Shown in pieces: positions 20,020 to 32,280 of a DNA stretch of 64,000 nucleotides (position 1 is its first letter; each line of letters starts with the position of its first letter). The notes below the pieces were generated by a model. It had not been told where the DNA came from and made no database searches. It worked only from the letters and a program-made list of their open reading frames with translations. A program made the position numbers and the translations under genes. Source of the DNA: Falciphora oryzae (lineage: Eukaryota; Ascomycota; Sordariomycetes; Magnaporthales; Magnaporthaceae); the NCBI GenBank assembly GCA_000733355.1, contig JNVV01000001.1, positions 2,686,219-2,750,218 of the forward strand, read 5' to 3'.

Positions 20020-22147
20020 TTAATCCGAGGATGTGTCTTCCGACGACGAACCCTTCGGTGCCCGGGATTTCAAAAGCTCCTTTGACTCTTCTAGCTTAGC
20101 ATACTGCTTCTCCAGGCGGTTTATCTTGGCCAGTAGGGCCTTCGGGTCACTGGCCGGGTTATGCTTCGAAGGGTTGAAGTGCTCCTGGGACCACCTGAGC
20201 TGCTTCTTTACATCCGAGATCTTGCCGGCCAGTGTTAGGAGCTCATTCTCAAAGTCCTCGAGGATCTCCCGTGCTTTATCCTGATCAGTTTCCGCGACCA
20301 GAGACTCCTGCGCCTCGGCGAGCGCCTTCATGTCATCCCGCACCCCCCTGAGCCTTCCGGTGTAGGGCTGGCCAGGATACTGCTGGCCCGTGGCGGCGTA
20401 CTCCTTGTCACTGAGCAGCTCAATGATCCTGACGTTATGCTTTCCCTTCCGGAGGATCAACAGTTTTTCGTCGACGATGAACTGTTGAGTCTCTTGCGGG
20501 AACCAGAGAGCGACAGGCTTGAAGTCGATCTGCCCACTGTTCATTGCGCCGCGAGCCTGGCCAGGGCGCCCGCCAATATACACTGCCTTCTGGATGGCGA
20601 GCCGGTTGCCGTCGCTGACACTGGAAGCAAGACCTGCGGCATACAATATGCGCGCAACGTTACCTTGCTCTATGAGCGACCTCGGTAGCTGCATTTGAAT
20701 GCTGTTGGCAATATTGGTGGCCGTCACCTGGGCTGCGGGGTCGTGGGTGAAGCTGACCGCACTCGGGTCTCTTCCGTGGAGAACTTTGTGTTCGTTCTCG
20801 GTGTGTCTGGCGATTTCGAGACCATGGACGAGGGTCAAGACTTCAAAGGCGAGCTTGTGCTGCGCTATCCTCTTCGGCCGGTCCTTCTCATGTTCCTCTA
20901 TGAGGTGGCGGATTTCCTCGTTCGGGACAAAGGTCAGGAGCTTGAGCTGCCTCTCCACGTCCTCGTCCGGTTGGCGGACAAAGTAGCCATAGAGATCGTA
21001 GGCGGTAGTCTGGAAGACGTCCAGCCACAGGTTCCCTCCGCCAGAAGACTTGCCGATCTTCTCGCCGGCTGAGTTGGTCAGTAATGGGACCGTAAAGCCG
21101 ACCGGGTCATGCTGAAACCCTGAGGGAAAGTGGCCAGGCTGCGCTTTATTCTCGCTGATGCGCAAAGTCTTGATGACATCAATGCCGGTCACGATGTTGC
21201 CGTACTGATCAGAGCCGCCGATTTGCATCTGGATGCCCAGTTGCTTGTTCAGCTCAAAAAAATCCCAGCCCTGCATGAGGGTGTAGGTCAGCTCGGCGAA
21301 AGATATACCATCACCCTCGGTCATCTTCCGCTTGACCGTGTCTCTCGAGAGCATGGGGCCGACCCTGACGTGGGTGCCCAGCCTTTGCAGGACCTCAAGC
21401 AGCGGCTGCTTGTTCCACCATCTGTTATTGTTGACGAGGTCCCGACGCCAGGCCCACTCCTTCTCATAGCCGTATCGGCGGGCCTGCGCCTCGACATTGA
21501 CCCAGATGCGCTTCAGCTGATAATGTATCGACGCCATGTTCTTCGCAAAGTCGTTGCCGTCCGAGTTCCTGTCCTTGAGGCGGCCCGAAGGATCGCCAAT
21601 CTTGGCCGTGGCGCCACCCAGGAGCGTGACAGCCCTATACCCGTACAAGTACATCCAGAATACCGGCATCAGGGGTACGAGGTGGCCGACGTGGAGCGAC
21701 GGGGCGGTCGGGTCGATGCCGACGTAGGCCCCTATACGCTTGGTCCTCATGAGCTCGCGGATGCCATCGCGCGTACTGCCGTGGAACGGATAGTCAGCAC
21801 GGGCCACCATCCAAATGCCTTTTCGCGCGCGTGTGCCGCCGAGGAGGGGCAACGTACCCAGCGATGTCCTTGATGTAGCCGCGCGACTCCAATAGATCCC
21901 AAAGACCCGTCTCAGTACCGCTCTTGATCCTCTCCGCCTTGAGATCCCATTGCTCTTGAGCCTGCCGCTTCTTTTCAAGGTATTTGATCGACCTGGACTC
22001 GCACCTCTGTGCGCTCGCTGAAAAACTGGCCGTCTGTGGTGAATAGGAACATCTGTGACAGCTTGGGCGTGGTAGCCGTGGCAGGCTCCGTAGATGTAAC
22101 GAAGTCTGCACCATTAATGGTACCCTCCGATTGACGTTTCGGAGCAT
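20020..22147 (-). CDS. cyt-18: Mitochondrial tyrosyl-tRNA synthetase (CYT-18 type)
   Basis: Exons are 21858-22147 and 20020-21775, giving 681 residues; Neurospora CYT-18 is about 669. The first exon encodes a basic, Ser/Arg-rich mitochondrial presequence and a Lys/Glu helix ending IKDIAG. The 82-bp intron has a GCTGAC branch point, and the second exon resumes TRDGIRELMRTKRIGAYVGID. Class I signatures are PSLHVGHL (HIGH) and GEKIGKSSGGG (KMSKS), and an S4-like RNA-binding domain follows in the last third. The enzyme charges mitochondrial tRNA-Tyr. In Pezizomycotina the CYT-18 lineage also stabilises group I introns, using an N-terminal extension and insertions. The extension is present here, but splicing activity is inferred, not shown. 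The gene is divergent from SDH4. Confidence 0.92.
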
Positions 22148-22671
22148 CTTGCAAGAAGGAATGGCAGCGCTTCCAAGCGCTTGCAAGTTTGGAGCCCGGC
22201 CAGCGCAATCAGCGTGGCGTAGAGGACCTCGAAAAGTTCCTAAAAGTTTCTGCAAAAAGCTGCTGATTGGCTCGCCAGGGCGGGACGCAGTGGAACCGCG
22301 CGACAAGGACCAAGCCGCGCGCATCCGGCAGGCAGTTCGATGAGGGGCCAGAGTGCTAGCTTGGCAGCTTGGCAGGCATCGCGCTATCATGTGACACAGC
22401 CAACCCCAGACCCCAGATGGGGGGCACCTGCTTGCTGCCTGAAATCCCAGGCTCAAATCCAATCGGGCCAATCACAGAGCTTCCGATACTCATCCTCGGC
22501 AATACCTCGAGCTCGAGCCGCAGAGCAAAGACACCTCCGTCATTCCGTCCCCTTGCAGCATTCAGCTTTTCCCGAATCGAGCCCTGCGCCGACGCCGACG
22601 ACGCCCGCCAGCAGCCGCCCTGCCCACCAATTGAAGCCGGAACCTTCGAGACAGACATTTCAATCCACGCA
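22148..22671. promoter_or_regulatory. Divergent promoter, tyrosyl-tRNA synthetase / SDH4
   Basis: The 524-bp region is shared by two divergently transcribed nuclear genes for mitochondrial proteins, an arrangement that allows co-regulation. No TATA box stands out, in keeping with housekeeping genes. Confidence 0.5.
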
Positions 22672-23492
22672 ATGGCATCGCTCGCCCGTCCGCTGCGGCA
22701 GGCTCTGTCGGCGACAACCCGGGCCGGCCCGTCTCTGCTGTCGTCTGCTGCCGCCCGCCAGGCCCTGGCACGAAACACCCTCCTCCAGAACGGCGCAAAG
22801 GTCGCTGCCTTCCACGCCTCGAGCAGGAGATGCCTACTGCCCCCGCCTCCCCGTGAGTTCCTCCTTCACACACCTCCAACTGCCGCTATGTGCTTGCGCG
22901 GCATGAGGAAAGCAGGATAATATAAGGTTGGATGCGATGTGCATTGAGCGACAGCTACTAACAAGGTTGATCCTACAGAGAGAATCGAAGGAACTGGTAC
23001 GCAGAACGCCACCCACCCAACCCCGAAACGCCATGTTTAGCCTACCAAACCGGCACGGGTCGCATCGAAGGAGGACGCTGCGAGAGAATGCATCACGGCA
23101 ACCCCCTAGCCACGGCCTTGGACTGACCCCATTTTACAGTTAACGACCCGGCCCCCGTCCCGCCCCAGTCCCCGGCGCACGGCTCATACCACTGGACGTC
23201 GGAGCGCCTCCTGGCGGCGGGCCTGGTGCCGTTGACGGTTGCCCCCTTCGCCGCGGGCTCGCTGAACCCCACCATGGACGCCGTGCTCATCGCGGCCCTC
23301 ATCCTGCACTCGCACCTGGGCCTGCAGGTCGCCATCGTCGACTACCTGCCCAAGCGCCGCGTGCCCAAGTCCCGCATGGCCGCCATGTGGGCCCTCAACC
23401 TCGCCACCGTCGTCGCTGGTATCGGCCTGTACGAGTTCGAGACCAACGATGTTGGCCTGACTGAGGGCATCAAGAGGGTCTGGAAGGCGTAA
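22672..23492 (+). CDS. SDH4: Succinate dehydrogenase membrane anchor subunit (CybS)
   Basis: Exons are 22672-22852, 22979-22996 (18 nt) and 23140-23492, giving 183 residues. The first exon is a basic mitochondrial presequence ending PPPP. The microexon supplies RIEGT, joining to VNDPAPVPPQSPAHGSYHW, a sequence conserved in fungal SDH4. Three membrane helices follow. The quinone and haem region HSHLGLQVAIVDYLPKR supplies the conserved haem-ligand His and the Asp-Tyr pair near the ubiquinone site. It anchors complex II in the inner mitochondrial membrane and takes part in quinone reduction. Intron 1 has a CTAAC branch point at 22957-22961, and both introns are GT-AG. A 20-base T run follows the stop codon within about 30 bp. 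Confidence 0.92.
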
Positions 23493-26400
23493 GGGGGTGG
23501 GTTGCTTTTTTTTTTTTTTTTTTTTTGGATTTGATTGAACATCCATCGTGGTTGGGATGGAAGGCGGGAAGTCGCGTGTTTACCGGCAAACAAAAAAGGT
23601 GACTCGGTTGCGCCCAAGTAGTCCTCCTACAGCTGAGGCATAGGGCGCAGATATCCGGCAATTGTGACGAAAGTCGTCACACGTGGTACCTCGCTGTCAT
23701 GCTAGCGAGACAATCCGCGATGGGTATGGCTGTCATTGTAGATCATATGAATCGTACAACGACTGGCTTACTATGGACTTCTCACCTGCGCCCTGCGGCA
23801 TCTGTGCGATTATGTGTTGCCTGTACGGTGTCGGGTAACCAGGCAAAGGAGTGAGTTCCGACTCCAGTCTAAGCTTGATCGCAGGATCGCCCGGTTTGGA
23901 AGGCTCGCGTGGAGTGCAAGAGGGATCATCAGGAGACAGCGGGCATATCCTTTGTCAACTTGTTTCACAGTGCTCCGGCATGTGCAAACGGTTCAACAGA
24001 TTGCGGAATCCGTCAGAGGCCAGACGCCGGTGCCTGCTCTCCACAACGAAGGCCCTGCAAAGGGGTGGCCAAATCCTACCGGGAAAGCCACGGCATATGT
24101 TTGCGTATTTCACATAGGTCTGGGCCATCCCAGTGACGGTCGAGTCGAGTTTTTGAGGCAGAAACCGACGCAGACTGTTTTATACATGTGGCTGTATATA
24201 CTCCTCACCTGCATGCTGACTGTTGTCCACAACGTGGCTGGTCATATGCCGTCTGGTATAGTCCGTGTGACCGAGACCCGCGAGGAAATCTAGGCCAGGC
24301 TTCGATCGAGTGAACAGGGAGATATGCACATAGCCCCGACTCAGGACTGTCGGAGGTTGGTTGGTGGGATCAGAATTTCAACGCCAGGGGCGAGGCAGGG
24401 GCAGGTATAGAAGAATTGCCGAAGTAACAGGCAATGTAGGAGAAATTATAATGAGAGCAGACAACCTATCTCTACATTCCACGCCTCGGGTGAATGGCTT
24501 GACTTCTTCTTTCCCCAGGGCAGGGCATCCCTTCCCACCGTCGAGAGGGCCAGGTGACATGCCGACCAACAGTCTACCAAATTAGGAAGCATTAGACAAG
24601 CTAACCCTACGATTAACGGATGGGGAGCCTGAGCTCGAGGTAGGATACCTCCCCAGCAAGTGCCCCTCATCCCAACAAATAATGGCAGACGATCAAAGAA
24701 ATTGAGGAGCAGCATCTCCCGCGGAAGCGACCTGTTATCAACGATGCCATAGTCCCAAGCATCAAAACTCTTCGACGGCTGATACCCAGTGAAAGATAAG
24801 TTACGGTGGGGCAAGACCTGAGAGCTGCGGCTACGCATCTCTTCCCCTCGCGAAGCCCAAGACCCCGCGATGTACAGGCGGGGGAGATAGGTATGATGTC
24901 GCGGTTTCCCCTCAGCCAGCCAGATCCAGGCTGTGGCTGGGAGACATCGACGTTCTCATCTCATGACTAACGTCTTATAAATCGGATGGCACGCTGTATT
25001 CACGTTGATCTCCCCATGTTTTCTTTGTCTGTTGCTGGTATCTGGGTCCGCCCGGAACGAAACGTGAACGACTCGCGGCGGCCGGACTCGGCCGATGTCG
25101 TGGTCCGGATGGATTACCAAAGACCGAGCGTGATAGCCGCCTGACCCGCCGCGACGACAGCGTGATGGACACCGGAGAGTCAGACGGAGGAAAAGAAGGC
25201 GTGATAAAAGGAACAGCTATCCCAGCGCGATCCCCGGGCGGGTAATATTTTCTCGTTGTCATGAACAGCCAAACCAGGCCACCCCCGCTCAAACCACAAG
25301 AACGGACAGACGGCAGGAGAAGAGAAAGCACACACAGTTGACCCTTGGGGGCGGGTCATGTAGGTCGTGATATTGGCCCCATTCTATTATCCACCCAAAC
25401 GACAACACCAGGAACCCCACCAAGTCCCCTCCCCAATCGCGAACTAACGCCGGCATGAGGGGAGGGGGAATCGTCATCAAGGTGTTGCCTCCAAACGCAC
25501 CACCTTTCTTTCATGCATGGTCCTTCCGAAATCTGCCTCGAATGCACGCAACGGAGAGGGAAGGATCAGAGGAGAGTTAGGAGTAAACAACACTAAGAGC
25601 AGTGGGACTGGTGCACAAATTAAAGATCATCCAGGCCAATGTGTCAGTTGGCCCCTAGAATCCGGCCAACGAGCACTCCCTCATCTAGGCATTTTTTCTT
25701 TGCTTCTTTCCGTCCTTTGGCCAGTCTGCCTGATCCCCTTGCAGGCGGACGACCCAGTCCGCCGGAGCGGGTTGGCGTCATGCAGTTGGTTCCATCCAGT
25801 GTGGTTGTTGGTCAGCAAAGTGCCGGATAGGCGCCGCTGTTATTTCAAGGATTCGCTTCCATCCGCTGGACCTTCCATATCCGAGCGCCTGGCGCACGGC
25901 TTTCGCTCCCAACTGCCTGGCCCCCAAAGGGGCGGGAAGCAAATGTGAGCCCAGCCGGATCCGTCTCCGTGGGCCATTTGCCGACCCCTCGGGACCCGCA
26001 CCAATGACAGACGGCGCACCACATATTTTGGGTTGGGGTTTTATTTTCTTCCCTGGAAGCTGAAGCTTTCCACCTCTTTTCCGACGCTTTCCACATTGCG
26101 GCAAACCTCAGGTACGGAGTCTAGCTACTCTGGCTTATAGGGCCCAGACCAGCACGTCGGCTCGGTTAGATGTACGTATGCCCAACCAAAACAAAAACTG
26201 TCGGTGTCGACACTACCTAGACGCCTCGCTAGGGCCAAACAGGTAGGTGCTCGAGGCGTGGCTCGGCAGCGGACCCCATTCACGCCTGCCGAACAAGTAC
26301 GGTTGAGCTGTCTGCTGTGCCGCTCTCAAGTTCGTTAAAACACAAATCAAAAACATCGAAGGCCCCAAGGTGGGGGGCGCATATCGTCTCCCAGGGGGTC

Positions 26401-27069
26401 CTAGGCGGCGGTGGGGGAGCGGGACATCCGTGACCATCCATCCCCCATTACATTCTCTGGTCTCTTTCCCCGACAGACTCATGCAGCCTACGGAGGCCCA
26501 GAGGCTTGGGGTTCCCCTGCCGTCCACAAACGGCATCGGATGCGAATGGACGATGGAACGGCCGTCCCCTTTTTATCTTCACCGACGGTTCGGGCGCGTG
26601 CTGGGGAGGGCGTCTTACCTGATATGTGGCCGCCTCCCTGGGCCGTTCCAGCCATCAGGCTATCTTTTCCTTCATCCGTCACCTTTTCCATCTTTTCTCC
26701 ACTTTGGTGACAGATCCACCACGGGAGTTCCATTCTGCTGGAACGGTACCCATCTTGTGGGGAGGAACCAAAGCTTCAGGGCAGCTCGTCCGTCCGTATC
26801 ATCGCCATCTGCGGGGACGCTTACCCGCCGCCATCCACAGTGCCCCTCATCCGCTGTGATTCCTCGCATGATAGGTATCTCTCCCGGCAGGCAATGGTCA
26901 CTCGCCTCATTCCCGCCCTTCCTGCCTTTGCCGTGAAAATCTCTTATACTGCCTGGCGGAACGCTAAACCCCATCTCCTGGATCTTCTGGGTGGCGATTC
27001 CGACGCTCTGCTATCCAGAGGAAGCAAAGCGACTATACTCAGGAAACGGTCGACAATACCAAGATCAAT
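23493..27069. other. Long non-coding region upstream of LaeA-like gene
   Basis: About 3.6 kb in which I see no recognisable protein. It starts with a T-rich tract (23505-23526). Open frames of up to about 190 codons occur near 26400-26900, but they look like chance translations of pyrimidine-rich leader sequence. Part of it is probably a long promoter and 5' leader of the methyltransferase gene. Confidence 0.4.
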
Positions 27070-28542
27070 ATGTCAGGCGCCTCCGCCGCCTCCGAGGCAG
27101 CAAGCCCGCTCGAGGCAGCGAGAACCAGCAGCATTGATCCGATCAAGGCTTGGGAGAGCCTCGACAGCGCCCCTGAGGAGCACCATTACGAGAATGGACG
27201 GAGATACCACATGTTCAACAAGGGTCGATATCCTTTCCCCAATGATGAGGACGAGCAGTCGAGGTTAGTTCTAAATCCGAGATAATAAAAAAAAAAAGGG
27301 TATGAAGTTCTTGCAATTCTCTCGCTTACATCCTTTAGAGAGATCATGAAGCATTACATGATGCTGGAACTAGCCGTGAGTTTCCCTTGGGTTTCTTCCA
27401 AGTCTTGATCAGTCCTGACCCCTTAGTATAGGGAGGGAAGCTCTTTTATGCCCCCGTAGGAGACACACCTGAAAGGATCCTCGATATTGGCACTGGCACC
27501 GGTAGGCCGCTTGTTTTCTTCCCTTTTATGTTGGCCGGCGCAATAATATTCGTTTCAGTGCCATTTAATACAAGCCGATCTTGCGCTAACATGCAGTTTT
27601 CCTTGAACTAGGGGTCTGGGCAATAGATGGTAGGTAGGGGAAATTGTCGACCCAGCCGAGGGCAAGCTTGCTGACGTTGTGTTTCCTTTTTAGTTGCGGA
27701 TGAATACCCCGGTTCAGAAGTTCTTGGAACAGACCTGTCAGCAATACAGCCGGACATGGTCCCGCCAAAGTACGTGTCGGATCACGCTGTCTCCGAACGT
27801 GATGTGAATATGTCAACTAACGCACCTACCTTCACTGGCTATTAGCGTGCGGTTTTTGGTGGATGACGTTGAGGACCCAGACTGGCTGAACGGCTCGGGT
27901 TGGGATTTGATACATTTACGATTTGTGGTGGGAGCCCTGAGAGATATCCAAGGAACGATGACGAGATGCTTTGAGTTTGTGGCCCCTTTCCTCCTATATC
28001 TCCCTTTTGCCCTTTATACCTTGATAATTGCCAGTGAGGGGAGGGAGAGACTGACAAGCTTCTCTGTCCCGTCGTGCAGACACACAAGACCGGGCGGTTG
28101 GATCGAGGTGCAAGACACGTACATGGTGCCGAGGTGCGACGACGGGACGATGAAGGACAACGATTACCTCTACTGCTTCTACAACCTCCTTTTCCAGGCG
28201 CTCGGCAAGGCGGGCATGGACTTCCACCGCCACCGAAACATGGGGCAGCACCTCAAGGAGGCGGGCTTTACCAACGTCAAGTGCGTGGTCAAAAAGACAC
28301 CGGTGGGGCCCTGGGCGAGGGGGGAGCACCTGCAGCGCATCGGCGAGACCATGAAGCACGCCATCTACGACCTCCTGCCCAGCTTCGCCAAGCCGCTCGA
28401 GCTGCTCGAGATGTCGCGGGTCGAGGCCGAGGTGTGGTTCGTCAAGGTGCGCAGGACGCTTGAGGACAACTCGATACACCGCTACGTCAACACGTACTTT
28501 TGGTACGCGCAGAAGCCTGAGGGGCCGGTAGGCGGCGTGTAA
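27070..28542 (+). CDS. LaeA-like SAM-dependent methyltransferase
   Basis: Seven exons were reconstructed: 27070-27263, 27339-27375, 27432-27501, 27612-27629 (18 nt), 27694-27769, 27846-27974 and 28080-28542, giving 328 residues. The fold starts with YENGRRYHMFNKGRYPFPND, as in the LaeA/UMTA group, followed by motif I LDIGTGTGVWAIDVA, EVLGTDLS, WDLIHLRFV and PGGWIEVQD. A long C-terminal substrate region follows. Members of this group act in the nucleus or cytosol, and some control secondary metabolism or development. The group is large, and this gene is a homologue rather than a proven LaeA orthologue. The last intron (105 bp, donor GTTTGT) is a multiple of three without a stop, so retention would give a 363-residue form. 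Confidence 0.88.
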
Positions 28543-29216
28543 GTCGCCCGGATGCGGTAGCCCGGGTGGTGCGGGCTAATGCCGCGAATTGGACCTGTCG
28601 GTGATTACGAAGTCATGGAAGAAGCAACAAGCATTGGCAACGGTTGTGGCGGTGGCGTTTGCATTAGGAATATTTTGGTCACGTTCTAGCGTCATCTTGC
28701 ACACCTGCGTGGAGTTGGGTGTTCTTGGTCGCTTCGTGGGGTACCCTGGAGTCAATTTTCGATCTGAGAGGGTTTTCTTTAGGTTCATTGTGGAATATGG
28801 TCGAGCAAAAGTGAGAAAAGACGCGAGAGCTGACTGAATTGGAATAGAATCCTGAAAACTGTAGATTGTAGATGATTGGGTGGGTTCAAGAAGGAAAGGA
28901 GGAGGGATTGCAGTCGGAAAGAGCGGAAATAGCTTGCCAAATTGATTATGTAATCAGTCAACATCTGGAGCTCTTGATGATGGCAACTCGAACTTGGAGC
29001 TTCAATGAAGTCGGGGGTCCATTCACTTCATTCCACCGCTAACCACCCCTTCGACCGCAACGCGCCGCCTGTAAACCAATATACCTGTCCTGGGAGCAAA
29101 AACTAAACGAAGGTTTCTCGCATACCTATCAACATCCCTACACACCGAGCGAGCGACCGCCAATAATCTTGTCCTCGTCCCGTCCCCCAGACGGCGACAC
29201 CAAACCCGCCCCAACA
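28543..29216. other. Intergenic, LaeA-like to YTH1
   Basis: The stretch contains the 3' flank of the methyltransferase and the YTH1 promoter. No gene or clear motif was seen. Confidence 0.4.
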
Positions 29217-30077
29217 ATGGCGGCCCCCAGCGTCGCCAAGACGGTGGAGCAGATGCTCTCGCACGCGGCGCCGCACTACAGCTTCTCCTTCACGCCCTTC
29301 CTGCAGCAGACGTACCAGCACAGCCTGCCGCCCGACCGGCCGATATGCAAGGTGTACGCGTCGGGCGGCAACTGCGCCAACGGCACGCGCTGCCTCGAGC
29401 GGCACGTCCCGGACCCGTCCATCCCCGAGAACAGCATAACACAGGGCGGGCGCGGCAAGCGCGGCGACGGCCCGGCCTTCAACAGCATGGTCTGCAAGCA
29501 CTGGCTGCGCGGCCTGTGCAAGAAGGGCGACAGCTGCGAGTTCCTGCACGAGTACAACCTGCGCAAGATGCCCGAGTGCAACTTCTACCTGCGCCACGGC
29601 TTCTGCCAGAACGGCGAGGAGTGCATGTACCTCCACATCGACCCCCAGTCCAAGCTCCCGCCCTGCCCGCACTACGACCAAGGGTTCTGCCCGCTGGGGC
29701 CGAGGTGCGCAAAGAAGCACGTGAGGAGGCAGCTCTGCCCTTACTACCTGTGCGGCTTCTGCCCGGACGGCCGCGCCTGCAAGCAGGGGGCCCACCCGCG
29801 CTGGGATCCCAAGATGGACAAGCCCACCGTCAAGGTCGAGAAGCCGCCCGCGGCGGCCGAGGACGAGGCCGGGCAGGGCGGCCACAGGAGGGATAACCAC
29901 TTTGACAACGACGACGACGACAGCAGGGACGGCGGCGGCAGGGACCGCGACCGGAAGCGGGGCGGCTACGGCGGCCAGAGGGACAAGTTCGGCGGTGGCG
30001 GGCGCGGCGGGGGTGGAGGCGGCAGGTGGGGAGGCCGCGGAGGAGGAGGACACAAGTTCAGAGGACGGAATTTCTAA
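29217..30077 (+). CDS. YTH1: mRNA 3'-end-processing zinc finger protein (CPSF30)
   Basis: The 286-residue, intron-less protein has five tandem CCCH zinc fingers between about residues 42 and 195, starting [38 protein letters not shown] and CPYYLCGFC. That is the number and spacing of Yth1/CPSF30. This subunit of the nuclear cleavage and polyadenylation factor binds the poly(A) signal. An acidic stretch (DNDDDDS) and an Arg/Gly-rich tail of about 60 residues (RGG-type) follow; the tail extends beyond the yeast protein and is common in filamentous fungi. The start at 29217 lies just before the conserved N-terminus. An upstream acceptor-like CAG suggests a leader intron. Confidence 0.93.
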   Translation: MAAPSVAKTVEQMLSHAAPHYSFSFTPFLQQTYQHSLPPDRPICKVYASGGNCANGTRCLERHVPDPSIPENSITQGGRGKRGDGPAFNSMVCKHWLRGLCKKGDSCEFLHEYNLRKMPECNFYLRHGFCQNGEECMYLHIDPQSKLPPCPHYDQGFCPLGPRCAKKHVRRQLCPYYLCGFCPDGRACKQGAHPRWDPKMDKPTVKVEKPPAAAEDEAGQGGHRRDNHFDNDDDDSRDGGGRDRDRKRGGYGGQRDKFGGGGRGGGGGGRWGGRGGGGHKFRGRNF

Positions 30078-30551
30078 CCTGAGGGGATACTTGCTGCGGT
30101 TCCAGCATATCTCAGGCGCCACATCTTCCTTCATTGTAAACTATACTTGGCATCGGTTGTGTCGCTGGCGTTCTATACCACGAGGTATTAATTTTCAAGT
30201 ACTGCGGGTGTTCCAAAGTCACTGATTATCTGCCACATTTTCAGAGATGATGCCGTTAATATCAACAACTGAAATCACATGTATGGTCACCCAAAGAGAG
30301 CCATGAATATCAACAGCCCGTTAGCGGGTGGGTAAACTTTTGTTTCTATGTACTTGTTACAAAGGAGCCGTGATGTCGTAAATTTCAAAAGAGGGGTGTC
30401 ATATACCTACCGGCGCATCCAGGATACTGAATACATCGGCAATCATGTCTGGTTAGATAATCGTAGCAACAGAATAAAAAAAACACACAACCGTAACCCA
30501 TGATGCGCCGATTTAAATAGACGTTCACCAGCCGCCTTCACACCGTCGACT
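30078..30551. other. Convergent intergenic, YTH1 / DUF1776 gene
   Basis: 474 bp between two convergent genes. It is AT-richer and holds both 3' flanks. No further feature is seen. Confidence 0.4.
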
Positions 30552-32280
30552 TCATTTCCACACATCGTGTTCCGTAACAAAGGACGAGTCGCCGTCAGGC
30601 ACGGCCACAAACTCACCACTCTCGCTTCCGGACTTGGGCGTGCCGCCCAAAGACGGCGAGGGCTGCCACGCGGCCAGGTTGTCGACCTTGCGGACGCCCA
30701 TCATCCACGCGACCAAGCCGCGAGGCACCCAGCGGCCGACGAAGCCGTAGAGGTCCGCGCCGAGACCGACGCGGACGCTCGCGGGCGGTCCGCCCTTGGC
30801 TAGGTCGGCGCTGATGATGTCGAAGACGATGTTGTGCAGCTCCCGCAGCGAGGTGCCGCGCAGGCCCCGGATCGCAGCACCGGTTCCGACGACCGATGTG
30901 GACTGCGCCGTGTAGTTGCGGCCGTAGGCGTAGCGCGCCGACTCGGGCCACGAAGACTCGGCGGCGTCCGGGCCCGTGAGCAGGCCAGCCGCACGCGAGG
31001 CGGCGGCGGCCCCGGCCTTCGCAGCGGGCGTGAAGTCCGTCAGGTCAAAGGTGCCGAGCTGCACGTGGGTGACAGGGATCGAGAGCGGCCGCAGCTCGGC
31101 CGTCAGGACCTCGGTGAAGGCCGACAGGGCCGAGCACACGGTAGCCTCTGGTGCGTGGAAGGGCGGGTTTATGGATGAGACAATGGACGGTGTGAAGACG
31201 AGGACTTTCGGCGGGCCCTGGCCGTGACTGCTGCTGGTGGGGCTTGCGGCGGGGCTTGCGGCGGCGGGGCTTCCGGCGGCAGGGGCCGGCGACACCGGCG
31301 GAGGGGACGGGCGAGCTGTCAGGAGTGGGAGGAAGGACTGGATAGTGAGGATTGGGTGGAGCAGATGCGTGTTGAATAGGTCGGCGAAGCTGGAAGGAGG
31401 GATGGTGGCGATCGGAGAGGTCTGATATGTGACCGAGGGAACAAGGATGACGGCTTTCAGAGTGAGGTAGTTGGGCTTTGCTTTAGATGCGGGGGCATGA
31501 GGAACGTGGAGGTACTGAGCGAAGCGCTCGATGGACGCTCCTGCGAGCGGCGGCTGGAGAGTGGTTCACCCATGTCAGCGGGGCTATCTCGCAATCGCGG
31601 GAGAGGCACAGCTGCAAAGTTTGGTTGGGGTGGAGGCTATACTCACGTCTGTTATATCAACGGCAAGCGGCTTGATGTCGGACCGCTGCATGCTCTGCAC
31701 GATAGCATCTTCCTCGACCGAGTTGCACACAATGAAGACAATGTGGCCCCTCCTCTCCAGGTCCAGCGCCAGAGACTTGACCAGGGGCAGGTTCGGCTTG
31801 CCGGCTATGACGACGACCTCGATCCGTCCTCCATTCCGGGAACGCTTCGCGCGTCGGGTCTTGTGGTTGTATTGCTTGCGGTACGTGCGGTACACAGCAG
31901 CGCCTGTGCCGAGGACGATAAGCCCCGTGAGGAGCTTGTGCCTCAGCACCCAGTTCTCGAGGCGCTCGTAGGCCGAGAGGGGAAGGAGTTGAGCGGCGGG
32001 GGCGGGCGGTAGTGGCCGTGGCCTGATGGACTCTGGAATCCACTCGACCGTCGAGAGCTGCTCCCTCAGTATGCCGGCTGCGACCTCGACATGCTTGTCG
32101 ACAAAGTCGGCGACCTCGGTCGAGTATCGCTTAATGTCGTTCGGGATGGCGGACAGCTGGAGCGGGGGGGCCGGATCGATCAGCATCTTTGCACCCGCCC
32201 ACGACGAGCAACACAAGCGGATGGCACATGCAAACGCGCAAACCTACAACGTCCAGAAAAACCTGATCGTCGGCAGACAT
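30552..32280 (-). CDS. DUF1776 family protein (Rossmann/SDR-like)
   Basis: Exons are 32248-32280, 31647-32156 and 30552-31553, giving 514 residues. The tiny first exon encodes MSADDQVFLDV and joins to LSAIPNDIKRYSTEVADFVD, the usual N-terminus of fungal DUF1776 proteins. A hydrophobic helix (LLTGLIVLGTGAAVYRTY, about 95-112) suggests membrane anchoring. A Rossmann-like segment follows: EVVVIAGKPNLPLVKSLALD, GHIVFIVCN and VDITD. The C-terminal half has VLVFTPSIVSSINPPFHAPEA, comparable to the SDR active-site region but without a clear YxxxK. A Pro/Ala/Ser-rich insert lies near 31230-31310. Biochemical function is unknown for the family. Confidence 0.85.

Noticed and set aside
26370..26936. 188-codon plus-strand open frame before the LaeA-like gene
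   Set aside because: It is Pro/Ser/Arg-rich translation of pyrimidine-rich leader DNA without motif or signal peptide.
29103..30134. 343-codon minus-strand open frame opposite YTH1
   Set aside because: It is antisense to five CCCH fingers and has an Ala/Val/Leu-biased shadow composition.
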